Shown: in pieces, positions 17,507-26,652 of the stretch
How positions within the stretch are numbered: position 1 is the stretch's first letter
Layout of the letters: the number at the start of each line of letters is the position of its first letter
The notes under the pieces: model-generated
The model's database searches: none
The model's input: the letters and a program-made list of their open reading frames with translations, nothing else
Told to the model about the DNA's origin: nothing
Origin: Prevotellaceae bacterium UBA6398
GTDB lineage: Bacteria > Bacteroidota > Bacteroidia > Bacteroidales > Bacteroidaceae
Length of the DNA: 64,000 nt
Assembly: GCA_002437495.1 (NCBI GenBank)
Contig: DJQA01000018.1
Span: forward strand, 43,845-107,844
Direction of reading: 5' to 3'
Made by a program: the position numbers and the translations under genes

Positions 17507-18196
17507 ATGCTGGAAAAAGTATTATCACTCGACCAAGCCATAACCTTCGCCCTAAATGGCAGCAATTCTTTGTATGCCGATGGGCTGATGATGACAATAA
17601 CATCAACGCTTACATGGATTCCGGTGGGGATGGTTATGCTATATGTTGTAATAAAAAACAACGAACTACCCCGGCTCATAACAATAGTGGCAATGCTTGT
17701 GGCGTGCGTGGCAGTTTGCACAACACTCTCCGAAATAAGCAAGGCTGTGTTTGAGAGATTGCGACCATCGAACGACATGCTTATAATGCACACCGTTAAC
17801 ATTGTTGAAGGCTACCGCGAAAACAGCTTCGGTTTTTTTTCCGCCCACTCAGCCAACACCATGTCGCTGGCCATATTCCTTTCACTCCTTTTCAAAAACA
17901 CACGCCTGTCGCTGCTTATGCTTCTGTGGTCGCTGCTCAACGGATGGTCGCGCATATATCTCGGGGTACACTACTTCGGCGATGTTGTTGTGGGCTTTGC
18001 CATAGGAGCCTTGATAGGTGGAACACTGTTTTTTCTATACAGCAGGATATCATCACACTTTGCAAACCCAACACGGGTAATTTCGTCCGAATACACACGC
18101 GGAGGATACCTCACGGCAGACATAAATTTACTCTCCCTTTCCCTTTTGCTTACGTATTCCGTTATTACGATTGCAGCCTGCGTCAGCTGCATTTGA
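17507..18196 (+). CDS. PAP2-family membrane phosphatase
   Basis: A 229-residue integral membrane phosphatase of the PAP2 superfamily, probably acting on a lipid pyrophosphate such as undecaprenyl or phosphatidic species at the outer face of the inner membrane. All three catalytic motifs are visible: KAVFERLRP, SAHS and SRIYLGVHYFGD (the Ser-Arg, His and Asp residues). About six membrane helices. It follows batE by 39 bp and may be read through from it. No clear terminator follows; the next structure is the repeat array at 18302. Confidence 0.9.
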   Translation: MLEKVLSLDQAITFALNGSNSLYADGLMMTITSTLTWIPVGMVMLYVVIKNNELPRLITIVAMLVACVAVCTTLSEISKAVFERLRPSNDMLIMHTVNIVEGYRENSFGFFSAHSANTMSLAIFLSLLFKNTRLSLLMLLWSLLNGWSRIYLGVHYFGDVVVGFAIGALIGGTLFFLYSRISSHFANPTRVISSEYTRGGYLTADINLLSLSLLLTYSVITIAACVSCI

Positions 18197-18301
18197 CATC
18201 AAATAACCGTTTTTGCGCAACATGCAGAAAAGCAATAACTTGTGCCTTACCATTGTATAAATCCAAGTTCTTGCTTTACAACTCTTTGCAGAGGCAATAA
18301 A

Positions 18302-18385
18302 AAGGTCTGATGTAGTTTTTCCTACGTCCTATGTGGTTTTTTCTACATCGGACATAATTTTTCCCATGTCCCATGTGGCTTTCGG
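18302..18385 (+). repeat. 21-bp phased repeat array 3 (4 units)
   Basis: Four exact units at 18302-18322, 18323-18343, 18344-18364 and 18365-18385. The first unit (AAGGTCTGATGTAG plus TTTTTCC) is identical to the first unit of array 7 at 50498. The second core TACGTCCTATGTGG and third core TACATCGGACATAA are of opposite polarity. The last unit runs into TTTCGG. It lies between the convergent PAP2 and permease genes, where no ordinary terminator is seen. Confidence 0.85.
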
Positions 18386-18467
18386 AGTGTTTACGATAAC
18401 CGCCTGTTTGGGGTTTCAAGAGAAATCTTAAACCCCATGAGAACAGCCGTAGCCGCACATATGTATT

Positions 18468-19772
18468 TCAACCGAATATGAAATTAAGCACAAATAGCAG
18501 CGACAACACCAGCAAAGTGGGTGTTATATGCCTGAATTTACCGGTGCACAGCTTAACCAGCACATAGCTCAGAATGCCAAGGCAAATGCCATCGGAAATG
18601 CTGTAGCAAAGCACCATTGTTATCATTATTATAAAAGCCGGAAAGGCCTCGGATATGTCATTAAACTCTATTTTCTTCACCGACCCAATCATAAGCACAC
18701 CCACCATTACGAGCGCACCGCTTGTTGCCGCTCCGGGAATCAACAGGAACAGTGGCGAAAGAAACAGCGATACAATAAACAACACCCCCACCACAAAGGC
18801 TGTAAGTCCGCTCCTGCCGCCCTCGGCCATTCCCGACGCACTCTCCACATATGTTGTGATAGTGGAGCTGCCAAGACACGCGCCACACATTGTGCCTATG
18901 GCATCGCTCATCATAGCCTCCTTAACCCGCGGAATAGTGCCGTCGGGGCGGGTTATGCCCGACTTGTCGGCAAGTCCGACAAGAGTACCCACGGTATCAA
19001 ATATGTTCACAAGCAGCAAGGAGAATATAACTACAAACATTTTGAAATTGAAAAGTGCCGAAAAATCGAATTTGCAGAAAACCGGGGCAAGTGAGTTTGG
19101 CGCACTAACAGGCAGCCAGCCTTCGTAAACATGCGTAACGCCAAAGGGAATGCCTATGGCGGTGGCCACGACAATCCCTAAAAAAAGCGCACCCTTTACC
19201 TTTCGCGCCATAAGCACACCACTAAGCACAATGGCTATGATGCCCAATACCGAAGTCGGAGTGAACTTTCCAAGCCCCACATATGTGGCGGGATTGGCAA
19301 CTATGATGCCGGCATTTTTCAAACCTATAAATGCTATAAACATACCTATCCCAACCGATATTGCATAACGCAGGTTTATTGGTATGCTCTTCATAATCAA
19401 CTCGCGCACATTGAAAAACGTGATTAAAAGAAACAGTAAGCCTTCAATTAGCAATGCCGCCAGCGACTGCTGCCAAGTGAACCCCATGCCCTGGCACAGC
19501 GTGAACGCAAAAAACGCATTCAAGCCCATGCTGGGGGCTTGCGCAAAAGGCAGCTTGGCCATAAAAGCGAGCAACAGGGTGGCAATTGCCGAAGCTACGG
19601 CAGTTGCCGTGAAAACACCCGCCTTGTCCATTCCCGTTGCACCAAGAACCATCGGATTTACGGCAAGTATATAACTCATGGTGAAAAAGGTTGTTGCACC
19701 GGCAACAATCTCCGTTTTAATCTTCATTTTATCAGGATCAAATCCCAAAAATCTTTTCAAAAACATACTCAT
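18468..19772 (-). CDS. NCS2 family purine permease (AzgA type)
   Basis: A 434-residue inner-membrane transporter of the guanine/hypoxanthine (AzgA/PbuG) branch. The N-terminus FDPDKMKIKTEIVAGATTFFTMSYILAVNP is split here as FDPDKMKIKTEIVAG and ATTFFTMSYILAVNP, both typical. Further marks are PSMGLNAFFAF (substrate motif), FDTVGTLVGLADKSG and ESASGMAEGGRSGL. About 12-14 membrane segments. It is divergent from the FAH-fold gene across 87 bp. Substrate: guanine, hypoxanthine or adenine, not resolved by sequence. Confidence 0.92.
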   Translation of the reverse strand: MSMFLKRFLGFDPDKMKIKTEIVAGATTFFTMSYILAVNPMVLGATGMDKAGVFTATAVASAIATLLLAFMAKLPFAQAPSMGLNAFFAFTLCQGMGFTWQQSLAALLIEGLLFLLITFFNVRELIMKSIPINLRYAISVGIGMFIAFIGLKNAGIIVANPATYVGLGKFTPTSVLGIIAIVLSGVLMARKVKGALFLGIVVATAIGIPFGVTHVYEGWLPVSAPNSLAPVFCKFDFSALFNFKMFVVIFSLLLVNIFDTVGTLVGLADKSGITRPDGTIPRVKEAMMSDAIGTMCGACLGSSTITTYVESASGMAEGGRSGLTAFVVGVLFIVSLFLSPLFLLIPGAATSGALVMVGVLMIGSVKKIEFNDISEAFPAFIIMITMVLCYSISDGICLGILSYVLVKLCTGKFRHITPTLLVLSLLFVLNFIFG

Positions 19773-19831
19773 TTCTCGCTACCAATTAATGGGCAAAACT
19801 GTTTCGCCGCCGCGAAATTACACAAAATCGC

Positions 19832-19839
19832 TATTTTTG
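19832..19839 (+). promoter_or_regulatory. -7 promoter element
   Basis: TATTTTTG, a TAnnTTTG element 20 bp before ATG 19860, in the divergent region shared with the permease. Confidence 0.6.
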
Positions 19840-19859
19840 TAACAGCAAACCATGCACAA

Positions 19860-20471
19860 ATGAAAATAATTGTAGCAGAACCAACGACCAACTGCAATAA
19901 TGCAACAGCCCACACGTTAGATATCATAGATAAAAGCGGGCGCATAACAACGCTTGCAGACACTGCGCTTCTAACACACGGCAAACCCGTATTCGTGCCC
20001 GACTGGGGCGGGGAATGCACCGCCACGGTGTGCATTGCGCTAAGAATAAGCCGCCTTGGCAAAAGCATTCCGCAGCGCTTTGCACAAAGATACTACGATG
20101 CCATAAGCCTTGCCTTGAAGTTTGAAATGAGCGGCATGAAAGCCGAGCTAAAAAAGGCGGGGATGCCGTGGAACATGGCGGAAAACTTTGACGGAGCCGT
20201 GGAGTGCGGAAATTTTGAGGAAACTACGGGCGAAAGCCCCACGAACATCGGCATAATTATGAAATGCGGCGAAAAGGAATACAGCTTCAAGACAGAAAAT
20301 TTCGGCCACACTGCCAATGAGGCCATAGCCACCGCAAGCCTATTCCTCTCAATAAGGCAGGGAGACATAATGCTGCTACCAATATGCGGCGCAAATTTCA
20401 CCGCAGTGCCCAACACCCACATAACGGGATTTGCAAACGGCAGTAAGCTGCTTGAATTCAACATAAAATAA
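19860..20471 (+). CDS. Degenerate fumarylacetoacetate hydrolase-fold protein
   Basis: A 203-residue protein that aligns by eye with the short FAH-family hydrolases of Bacteroides: DTALLTHGKPVFVPD, RISRLGKSIPQRFAQRYYDA, GMPWNMAENFDGA, a central beta region, and NGSKLLEFNIK at the end. The catalytic parts are replaced. The metal-binding Glu-x-Glu segment expected before RISRLGK reads ATVCIAL, the DFTARDLQ-type segment after RYYDA reads LKFEMSGMK, and the GDxxxTGTP-type segment reads GDIMLLPICG. It should not bind the usual metal and is probably inactive or has a new role. The promoter at 19832 sets the start. Confidence 0.75.
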   Translation: MKIIVAEPTTNCNNATAHTLDIIDKSGRITTLADTALLTHGKPVFVPDWGGECTATVCIALRISRLGKSIPQRFAQRYYDAISLALKFEMSGMKAELKKAGMPWNMAENFDGAVECGNFEETTGESPTNIGIIMKCGEKEYSFKTENFGHTANEAIATASLFLSIRQGDIMLLPICGANFTAVPNTHITGFANGSKLLEFNIK

Positions 20472-20510
20472 AGCCTCGGCAATAAGGCTGCATACGAAAA
20501 AGATTTATAA

Positions 20511-23500
20511 ATGATCCAAAAATGCGTCTGCCTTTTGGCAACAACTATCATAGGGCTGCTAAGTCTTACGGCTTCCGCCTCGCAATACGGCGAGCCGGTG
20601 GCCACCGTGGGAGAAGGCAAATTCGTAACAATACCCCACGAAAACATCTCAAAGAAAAGCGGTCTGCCTATATACACCACCCGGATAAGCGTTGGCGCAA
20701 ACTACGCAAACACAGTCTTTGATGTCAGGATTGAATATCCGGAATACGAAAAGCTCAACGCACAGGAGGCTGCACTCGTGTCAAAAAGCAAGACCCCAAT
20801 AGGCAGCGAAGTGAAAGCCAACTGCGTTGTTACGGTACAGCGCAAGGAGGGTGTGCTCGACATCTCGTTCCACCCCTATGTAAAGCGCAAAGGCAATCAT
20901 TACAGACTTAAAAGCTGCAAAGTGGCGATATACAGAAAAACCGCAGCAAAGGCACGCGCAGCAAAAGCCCCCTCGAAAGAAAACGAGCGATACGCCCGGC
21001 ATTCGGTACTTTCAAGCGGCAAATGGGTTAAAATCCGCGTGAACAAGGAAGGGGTCTACCAACTCACAAAGGCATTTTTGGCATCCGCCGGATTTGCAAA
21101 CCCCGCCAAAGTGAAACTATACGGTTACGGCGGACTGGTGCAAGATTCCGTAATCAATTACTCCGGCAACAACGGCAACTATGACGACCTTGAGGAAATA
21201 CCGCTGTATCGCGATGGCTCAAAAATACTTTTCTATGCCAACGGCACAACAAAATGGACCTTTGTGCGCAACAAATGGCGGCACACTAACAATCCCTATT
21301 CATTATATTCATACTATTTTCTAACCGAGGGCGACAACCCCGCCACAATGCAAAACGCCGCCACGGCAACCGCTGCAAACGAAGCACGAAAAACAATTCC
21401 GGCACATTCACTTTACGAAGAAGATTCCTACAGCTGGTATGCCGGAGGTCAACAGTTCTTTGACAGCTACGACTTTGCCAACGGAAACTCAAAAACCTAC
21501 CGTCTTTCCGCTCCCGAAATAGCAAGCGGGGGTGAACAATATGTAACCATTGCGTTCTCCGCGTCTGATGCATCTTCCGCAACAAACGTTACCAGCAGCC
21601 TTAACTCCGAAAACCTCGGGAAAATGACAATTCCACGGCTCAACAACACCAATGTGGGCGAGCAGGGAAACAGGGCTAAGTTGCTTGAAAAAACTTACAC
21701 AACCACTGCGCTCAACACGTCAAACAACATTCAATTCACCACCACGTCGGGACATTCGGCAAGGCTTGACTACATACGTTTCAACTACACAAGAAACCTA
21801 AACCTGTCCACACCGTATTTTGAACTGTGCGACCCTGCCAACAGCGGAGCCGGGAACTATGCAATTTCGTCTGCCGACAAAAACACCAAAGTTTGGCGGT
21901 TGGGCGTTGCCGGACGGGCTCAACAAAACGTGGAGGGTACGCTGTCGGGCAACACGCTAAACATTACCCTGCCCGAAGCAAAAGACAGATACGTTGTAGT
22001 TAATACGGCTGAAACTTTCCCACAGCCATCCATCGACAAGAAAATAGACAACCAAGACCTGCACGCCGACTCGGTGTACGACATGATTATAATCGTCCCC
22101 GCAAGCGGCAAACTCACAAAACAGGCCGAGCGCCTTGCCGCCGCACACAAGGAGCACGACAATCTTAAGGTTAGAATTGTTGAGGCCGACAAAATATACA
22201 ACGAATTCTCATCCGGAACGCCCGATGCAATGGCCTACCGCCGCTACATAAAAATGCTATACGACCGGGCTTCATCCCCAGCCGACTTGCCGCGCTATCT
22301 GCTGCTTTTCGGCGATGCCGCATGGGACAACAGAATGATTACCAAAGACTGGCAAAACAGCTCGCCCGATGACTTTCTACTATGCTACGAATCGTGGAAC
22401 TCCACTAACGAAATAAGCTGCTATGTAAGCGATGATTTCTTCGGATTCCTTGACGACGGTGAAGGAAGAAACATGACCGCCGAAAAAACAGACATTGCAA
22501 TAGGACGCTTTCCGGCACACAGAGAGGAGGAAGCCGAGACTCTTGTTGACAAAACCATTAACTATATGTACAACAACAGCGTGGGCTCATGGAAAAACCT
22601 TATATGCATCATGGGAGATGACGACAAAACAAGCAACTCCCTTATGGGGGACGCCGAAACAATTGCAAAACAAGTGGAGTTCAACCACAAAGAATATAAT
22701 GTTAGCAGGGTTTATTGGGACGCGTACACTGTGGTTAAGACATCTACCGGAAACTCCTATCCGGAAATAACCAAATTGCTTAAAGGCTACATGACAAACG
22801 GCGCACTGCTGATGAACTACACCGGACATGGCGCTCCAACTTCGCTCTCTCACGAAAAAGTACTGCTACTTAACGATTTCAAGGAAAACAAAACCAACAA
22901 CCATTCTGTGTGGATAACTTCTTCGTGCGAAACGGTGCCTTTCGATTCCAACGAGGAAACCATCGGCGAAAGTGCCGTGCTCAACGACAAAGGCGGTTCT
23001 GTGGCATTCATCGGAGCAACACGCTCGGTTTTCTCGCAAAGAAACCTAAGCCTGAATACTCATCTGATGAAATATATCCTTACTGAGGAAAAAGGTAAAC
23101 TCATGACCATGGGCGAAGCTCTGATGAAAACAAAATGCGACCTCGTTGCCACATCGGGAGGAAACACCGACTTCACCATTAACAAGATGAAATACGTGCT
23201 GATGGGAGACCCCGCGCTGCGCCTCGCCGCACCCGTGGGAAAAGTAGTAATCGACAGCATAAACGGGCTAAGGGCAACCGGGGCTGTTGTAAACCTTGCC
23301 GCCGGCAGCGTGGCACGTATAAAAGGGCACATAACCTCACAAAACGGAATAAACATGCCCGAATTCAACGGCACCGTTACAGCCACCATTTTCGATAAGC
23401 TCGAAACAATAACCTGCCACGACAACGCCGGCAACGGACAAGACCCTTACGTGTTCAACAGCCGTACACGCCGTCTTTTTGAAGGCACAGACTCTGTAAG

Positions 23501-24326
23501 CAACGGCGTGTTCGAGTTCGAATTCCCCGTTTCGGTTGACGCAAGTTATTCCGACGAAACCTGCCTAATGAACCTTTACGCCGTAAGCAACGACCACTCC
23601 ACCGAATGCCACGGAGTGAACGATAATTTCGCGATAAATTCATCCGCCGAACTTAAAAACGACTCTACAGGTCCCGCACTGTTCGTTTACCTAAACAACC
23701 CCGACTTCCGCAACGGCGACAAAACCAACACCACTCCATATTTCGTAGCCATGCTGCGCGACAGCGATGGCATTAACGCCACAGGAAGCGGCGTTGGACA
23801 TGACATCGAACTTATCATCGATGGCAACGCCGCCACATCATACGTGCTGAACAATTACTTCAAAAACGATTTCGGCACATTCACAAGCGGCAGCGTGGGC
23901 TATTCCATTCCCGAACTGTCGCCCGGCAACCACCGCCTTGTTTTCCGCGCATGGGATATGCTTGGCAACTCATCCTCGGCCGCGCTCGACTTTGTTGCGG
24001 TGAGAAACCTCAGGCCCAACGTCCTCGATGTTACGTGCAGCCCCAACCCGGCCACCGAAACGGCAGTGTTCAATGTGTCATACGATCGCCCGCTTACCGA
24101 CGTAAAGTTCACCGTTAGGGTTTACGACTCTTATGGTCAGCTTATATGGCAAACCACAACAAACGGCGAGAGCGACTATGGGCATTACCCGATAACATGG
24201 AACCTCACAAACTCCTCGGGTGCGAGAGTCAGTGGCGGCGTTTACCTTTATCGCGTGTCTGTGTCCGAGGGCAACGGGGCTGCAAGCACAAAAACCAAGA
24301 AATTGATTATACTGAACAATAAATAA
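20511..24326 (+). CDS. porU: PorU, type IX secretion system sortase/peptidase
   Basis: A 1271-residue C25 (gingipain-family) cysteine peptidase that removes C-terminal signals from type IX cargo at the cell surface and links them to A-LPS. Signal peptide at 1-23 (LLATTIIGLLSLTASAS). The peptidase domain spans about residues 520-905, with catalytic His in MNYTGHGAPTSLSHE and Cys in WITSSCETVPF. The C-terminus has the Ig-like and type IX sorting-type domain (SPNPATETAVFNVSYD to GGVYLYRVSVSEG). It is followed by porV 47 bp downstream, the standard Bacteroidetes pair. Confidence 0.94.
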   Translation: MIQKCVCLLATTIIGLLSLTASASQYGEPVATVGEGKFVTIPHENISKKSGLPIYTTRISVGANYANTVFDVRIEYPEYEKLNAQEAALVSKSKTPIGSEVKANCVVTVQRKEGVLDISFHPYVKRKGNHYRLKSCKVAIYRKTAAKARAAKAPSKENERYARHSVLSSGKWVKIRVNKEGVYQLTKAFLASAGFANPAKVKLYGYGGLVQDSVINYSGNNGNYDDLEEIPLYRDGSKILFYANGTTKWTFVRNKWRHTNNPYSLYSYYFLTEGDNPATMQNAATATAANEARKTIPAHSLYEEDSYSWYAGGQQFFDSYDFANGNSKTYRLSAPEIASGGEQYVTIAFSASDASSATNVTSSLNSENLGKMTIPRLNNTNVGEQGNRAKLLEKTYTTTALNTSNNIQFTTTSGHSARLDYIRFNYTRNLNLSTPYFELCDPANSGAGNYAISSADKNTKVWRLGVAGRAQQNVEGTLSGNTLNITLPEAKDRYVVVNTAETFPQPSIDKKIDNQDLHADSVYDMIIIVPASGKLTKQAERLAAAHKEHDNLKVRIVEADKIYNEFSSGTPDAMAYRRYIKMLYDRASSPADLPRYLLLFGDAAWDNRMITKDWQNSSPDDFLLCYESWNSTNEISCYVSDDFFGFLDDGEGRNMTAEKTDIAIGRFPAHREEEAETLVDKTINYMYNNSVGSWKNLICIMGDDDKTSNSLMGDAETIAKQVEFNHKEYNVSRVYWDAYTVVKTSTGNSYPEITKLLKGYMTNGALLMNYTGHGAPTSLSHEKVLLLNDFKENKTNNHSVWITSSCETVPFDSNEETIGESAVLNDKGGSVAFIGATRSVFSQRNLSLNTHLMKYILTEEKGKLMTMGEALMKTKCDLVATSGGNTDFTINKMKYVLMGDPALRLAAPVGKVVIDSINGLRATGAVVNLAAGSVARIKGHITSQNGINMPEFNGTVTATIFDKLETITCHDNAGNGQDPYVFNSRTRRLFEGTDSVSNGVFEFEFPVSVDASYSDETCLMNLYAVSNDHSTECHGVNDNFAINSSAELKNDSTGPALFVYLNNPDFRNGDKTNTTPYFVAMLRDSDGINATGSGVGHDIELIIDGNAATSYVLNNYFKNDFGTFTSGSVGYSIPELSPGNHRLVFRAWDMLGNSSSAALDFVAVRNLRPNVLDVTCSPNPATETAVFNVSYDRPLTDVKFTVRVYDSYGQLIWQTTTNGESDYGHYPITWNLTNSSGARVSGGVYLYRVSVSEGNGAASTKTKKLIILNNK

Positions 24327-24373
24327 AGCCACACACAGTTTTATATAATGTGCAATACACATACAATCAGACA

Positions 24374-25531
24374 ATGAGATACAAGACAGCAATAATACTG
24401 ATATCGTTCATGGCGTTTGCCACGACTACCCGGGCCGATGGCGAAAAGGACAAATTCAACCCCGTAAGCACGGCAGTAAATTCCTTGAAGATAGGAGCAG
24501 ACGCTCGTGCGGGAGGCTTGGGAGATATAGGCGCGGCAACCGACCCCGATGTGAACTCACAGGCGTGGAACCCCGCCAAATACCCATTCTGCATAAGCCG
24601 TGCGGGAATTGCCGTGAACTACACCCCATGGCTGCGAAAAATAGTCAACGACATCGACCTTGCATATGTGGCAGGATATATGCGCCTCGGCGACTACACC
24701 GCACTGTCATCATCGCTCCGCTATTTCTCGCTCGGCGAAGTTGACGCCGGCGACAACATGAGCATAAAGCCCTACGAAATGGCGTTTGATGTAGGCGTGT
24801 CGCGAATGCTGAGCGAAAACTTCTCGGCAGCGATAGCTCTGCGCTACATCCGCTCCGACCTTAGCGGAAACTACTCGGACGACACAAAGCCGGGAAACGC
24901 ATTTGCCGCCGACATAGCCATGTACTACAACAAATACGTGGTAATGGGAAGCCGCGAATGCCAGTTCGCATTAGGAGTGAACATAAGCAACATAGGAAGC
25001 AAAATGAAATTCGGGGACGAAAACACATATTTCATCCCTACAAACCTGCGCCTTGGCGTGAACTACCTTGTGCCTATAAACGAATACAACAAGATAGCCT
25101 TCGGCGTTGACCTCAACAAGTTGCTCGTACCCACAATGCCGCGCCAAAAAGACGATGAAAGCGGAGAAGCATACCAGGAGCGCCTGCAAAAGGACTATTA
25201 CGACATGTCGCCGATAACCGGCATTTTCAAAAGCTTTGGCGATGCGCCCGGCGGATTCAGCGAGGAGCTGAAAGAGATACAGTGGAGCGCAGGCGTGGAA
25301 TATACCTACAACGACAAGTTCATACTGCGCGCCGGCTATCACGATGAAAACAAAGACAAGGGCAACCGAAAATACTTTACCGTAGGTGCGGGTTTCCGCA
25401 TGAACGTGTTCTCAATCGATGCCGGCTACGTGCTTTCCACGGCAGCAAGCAACCCGCTCGACCAAACATTGAGAGTGTCCCTCGCATTCGACTTTGACGG
25501 AATAAAAGACCTTTTCTCAAGTAGAAGATAA
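24374..25531 (+). CDS. porV: PorV, type IX secretion outer-membrane shuttle protein
   Basis: A 385-residue outer-membrane beta barrel of the PorV/LptO family. It carries type IX cargo from the translocon to PorU at the surface. Signal peptide MRYKTAIILISFMAFATTTRA; the mature part begins with NPVSTAVNSLKIGADARAGG followed by the GDIGAATDPDVNSQAWNPAK region diagnostic of PorV. The start is placed at 24374, giving a clean signal peptide; the frame is open back to 24350. The pair with porU implies a working type IX system encoded partly elsewhere. Confidence 0.92.
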   Translation: MRYKTAIILISFMAFATTTRADGEKDKFNPVSTAVNSLKIGADARAGGLGDIGAATDPDVNSQAWNPAKYPFCISRAGIAVNYTPWLRKIVNDIDLAYVAGYMRLGDYTALSSSLRYFSLGEVDAGDNMSIKPYEMAFDVGVSRMLSENFSAAIALRYIRSDLSGNYSDDTKPGNAFAADIAMYYNKYVVMGSRECQFALGVNISNIGSKMKFGDENTYFIPTNLRLGVNYLVPINEYNKIAFGVDLNKLLVPTMPRQKDDESGEAYQERLQKDYYDMSPITGIFKSFGDAPGGFSEELKEIQWSAGVEYTYNDKFILRAGYHDENKDKGNRKYFTVGAGFRMNVFSIDAGYVLSTAASNPLDQTLRVSLAFDFDGIKDLFSSRR

Positions 25532-25563
25532 CGCCACCCCGCAAACAATACAAACAACCTGAA

Positions 25564-26043
25564 ATGAAACCGCGCATAGGATTAGGATTCGATGTCCACC
25601 GCCTTGTGGAAAACCGCGAGTTGTGGCTCGGGGGCATCAAGATCCCCCACTCCCTCGGGCTTCTCGGGCACAGCGATGCCGATGTGGCTCTGCACGCGCT
25701 AATCGACTCACTTCTCGGAGCTGCCGCACTGCGCGACATAGGCTACCACTTTCCCGACACCGACGAACGCTATCACGGAGCCGACAGCAAGCTGCTGCTC
25801 AAAGCCACCGTCGCCATTCTAAAAGAACACAACTTCACTATAGGAAACGTTGACATCACTATATGCCTTGAGCAGCCCAAACTGAAAAACTTCATCCCGC
25901 AAATGCAGGAGTGCATAGCCACATGTTTGGAAATCCCTCAAAAAGACGTATCGGTAAAAGCCACAACAACCGAACGCCTCGGTTTCACCGGACGCGGGGA
26001 AGGCATCGCCGCATACGCCACAGCCATGGTTTTCGAGGATTGA
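25564..26043 (+). CDS. ispF: 2-C-methyl-D-erythritol 2,4-cyclodiphosphate synthase
   Basis: A 159-residue MEP-pathway enzyme that cyclises CDP-methylerythritol 2-phosphate for isoprenoid synthesis. GFDVHRL provides the metal-binding Asp and His; LLGHSDADVALHALIDSLLGAAALRDIG is represented by LGHSDADVALHA; FPDTDERYHGADS and TTERLGFTGRGEGIAA are also intact. It follows porV by 32 bp, a conserved Bacteroidetes arrangement, and so is probably cotranscribed. Confidence 0.97.
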   Translation: MKPRIGLGFDVHRLVENRELWLGGIKIPHSLGLLGHSDADVALHALIDSLLGAAALRDIGYHFPDTDERYHGADSKLLLKATVAILKEHNFTIGNVDITICLEQPKLKNFIPQMQECIATCLEIPQKDVSVKATTTERLGFTGRGEGIAAYATAMVFED

Positions 26044-26227
26044 CATCAACCGACAGCCGCCGCATCCCCCTTTTTCAGAAAACACCGCAACGCCGCCACA
26101 CGGCTTTGCGTTTTTCTTCAAAAATTCCAAAACGCCGAAAATTCAACTGCCCACAAATTCCACTGGAATGCACTTTTTGGCGGTTTTGCAAGTATCTGAA
26201 AATCAACAACACTTTACATGGCATAAA

Positions 26228-26290
26228 CTATGTCCCATATAGGAAAAACTACATCAGACCTTTTTTGAATTATGTCTGACATAATTCCGA
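26228..26290. repeat. 21-bp phased repeat array 4 (3 units)
   Basis: Units at 26228-26248, 26249-26269 and 26270-26290. The middle one, CTACATCAGACC plus TTTTTTGAA, is the complement of the conserved left-end unit, so this array runs in reverse polarity. The third overlaps a near-perfect palindrome at 26267-26287 (GAATTATGTC, central T, GACATAATTC). It lies in the 609-bp gap between ispF and the Fic gene. Apart from this array and the Fic promoter I see nothing else in that gap. Confidence 0.85.
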
Positions 26291-26539
26291 CAAAATCCCA
26301 CACAGTTTTTTGCGTCCCCAAATCCGCCAAAACTTTTTGCCGCGTTCCCACGGTTATGCCTGATATTTTTCCCCGCAAACCGCCCCATCGACAAACGAAT
26401 GAGGTTACAAAGTTCGGGCGTGCGTACTTAGAAAATGCAAAATCCCAAAAACATCCGCCTGCTTGCTCCGCAACAGGCTAAAACGCAATTAACAAGAAAA
26501 CCATTTCCGTCATCGCCCGCCATTGTCAGGGATTTGTTT

Positions 26540-26547
26540 TATTTTTG
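26540..26547 (+). promoter_or_regulatory. -7 promoter element of the Fic gene
   Basis: TATTTTTG, a TAnnTTTG match. It implies a leader of about 100 nt before ATG 26653, longer than most here. Confidence 0.5.
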
Positions 26548-26652
26548 TATGCGGCAACAAAGCCGGTACTGATAACAAGCAAAAGCCGGATTAAAGTGCC
26601 GCCTTTTACATGAATTATCTTCGAGCAGGCATTTAATATTTAGTGACGCAAA

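Noticed and set aside
19813..19820. TAATTTCG as the purine permease promoter
   Set aside because: One mismatch from TAnnTTTG and no -33 at proper spacing, so not listed as a feature.
26044..26160. Terminator directly after ispF
   Set aside because: Only a short five-base stem before TTTTT near 26100; too weak to claim.
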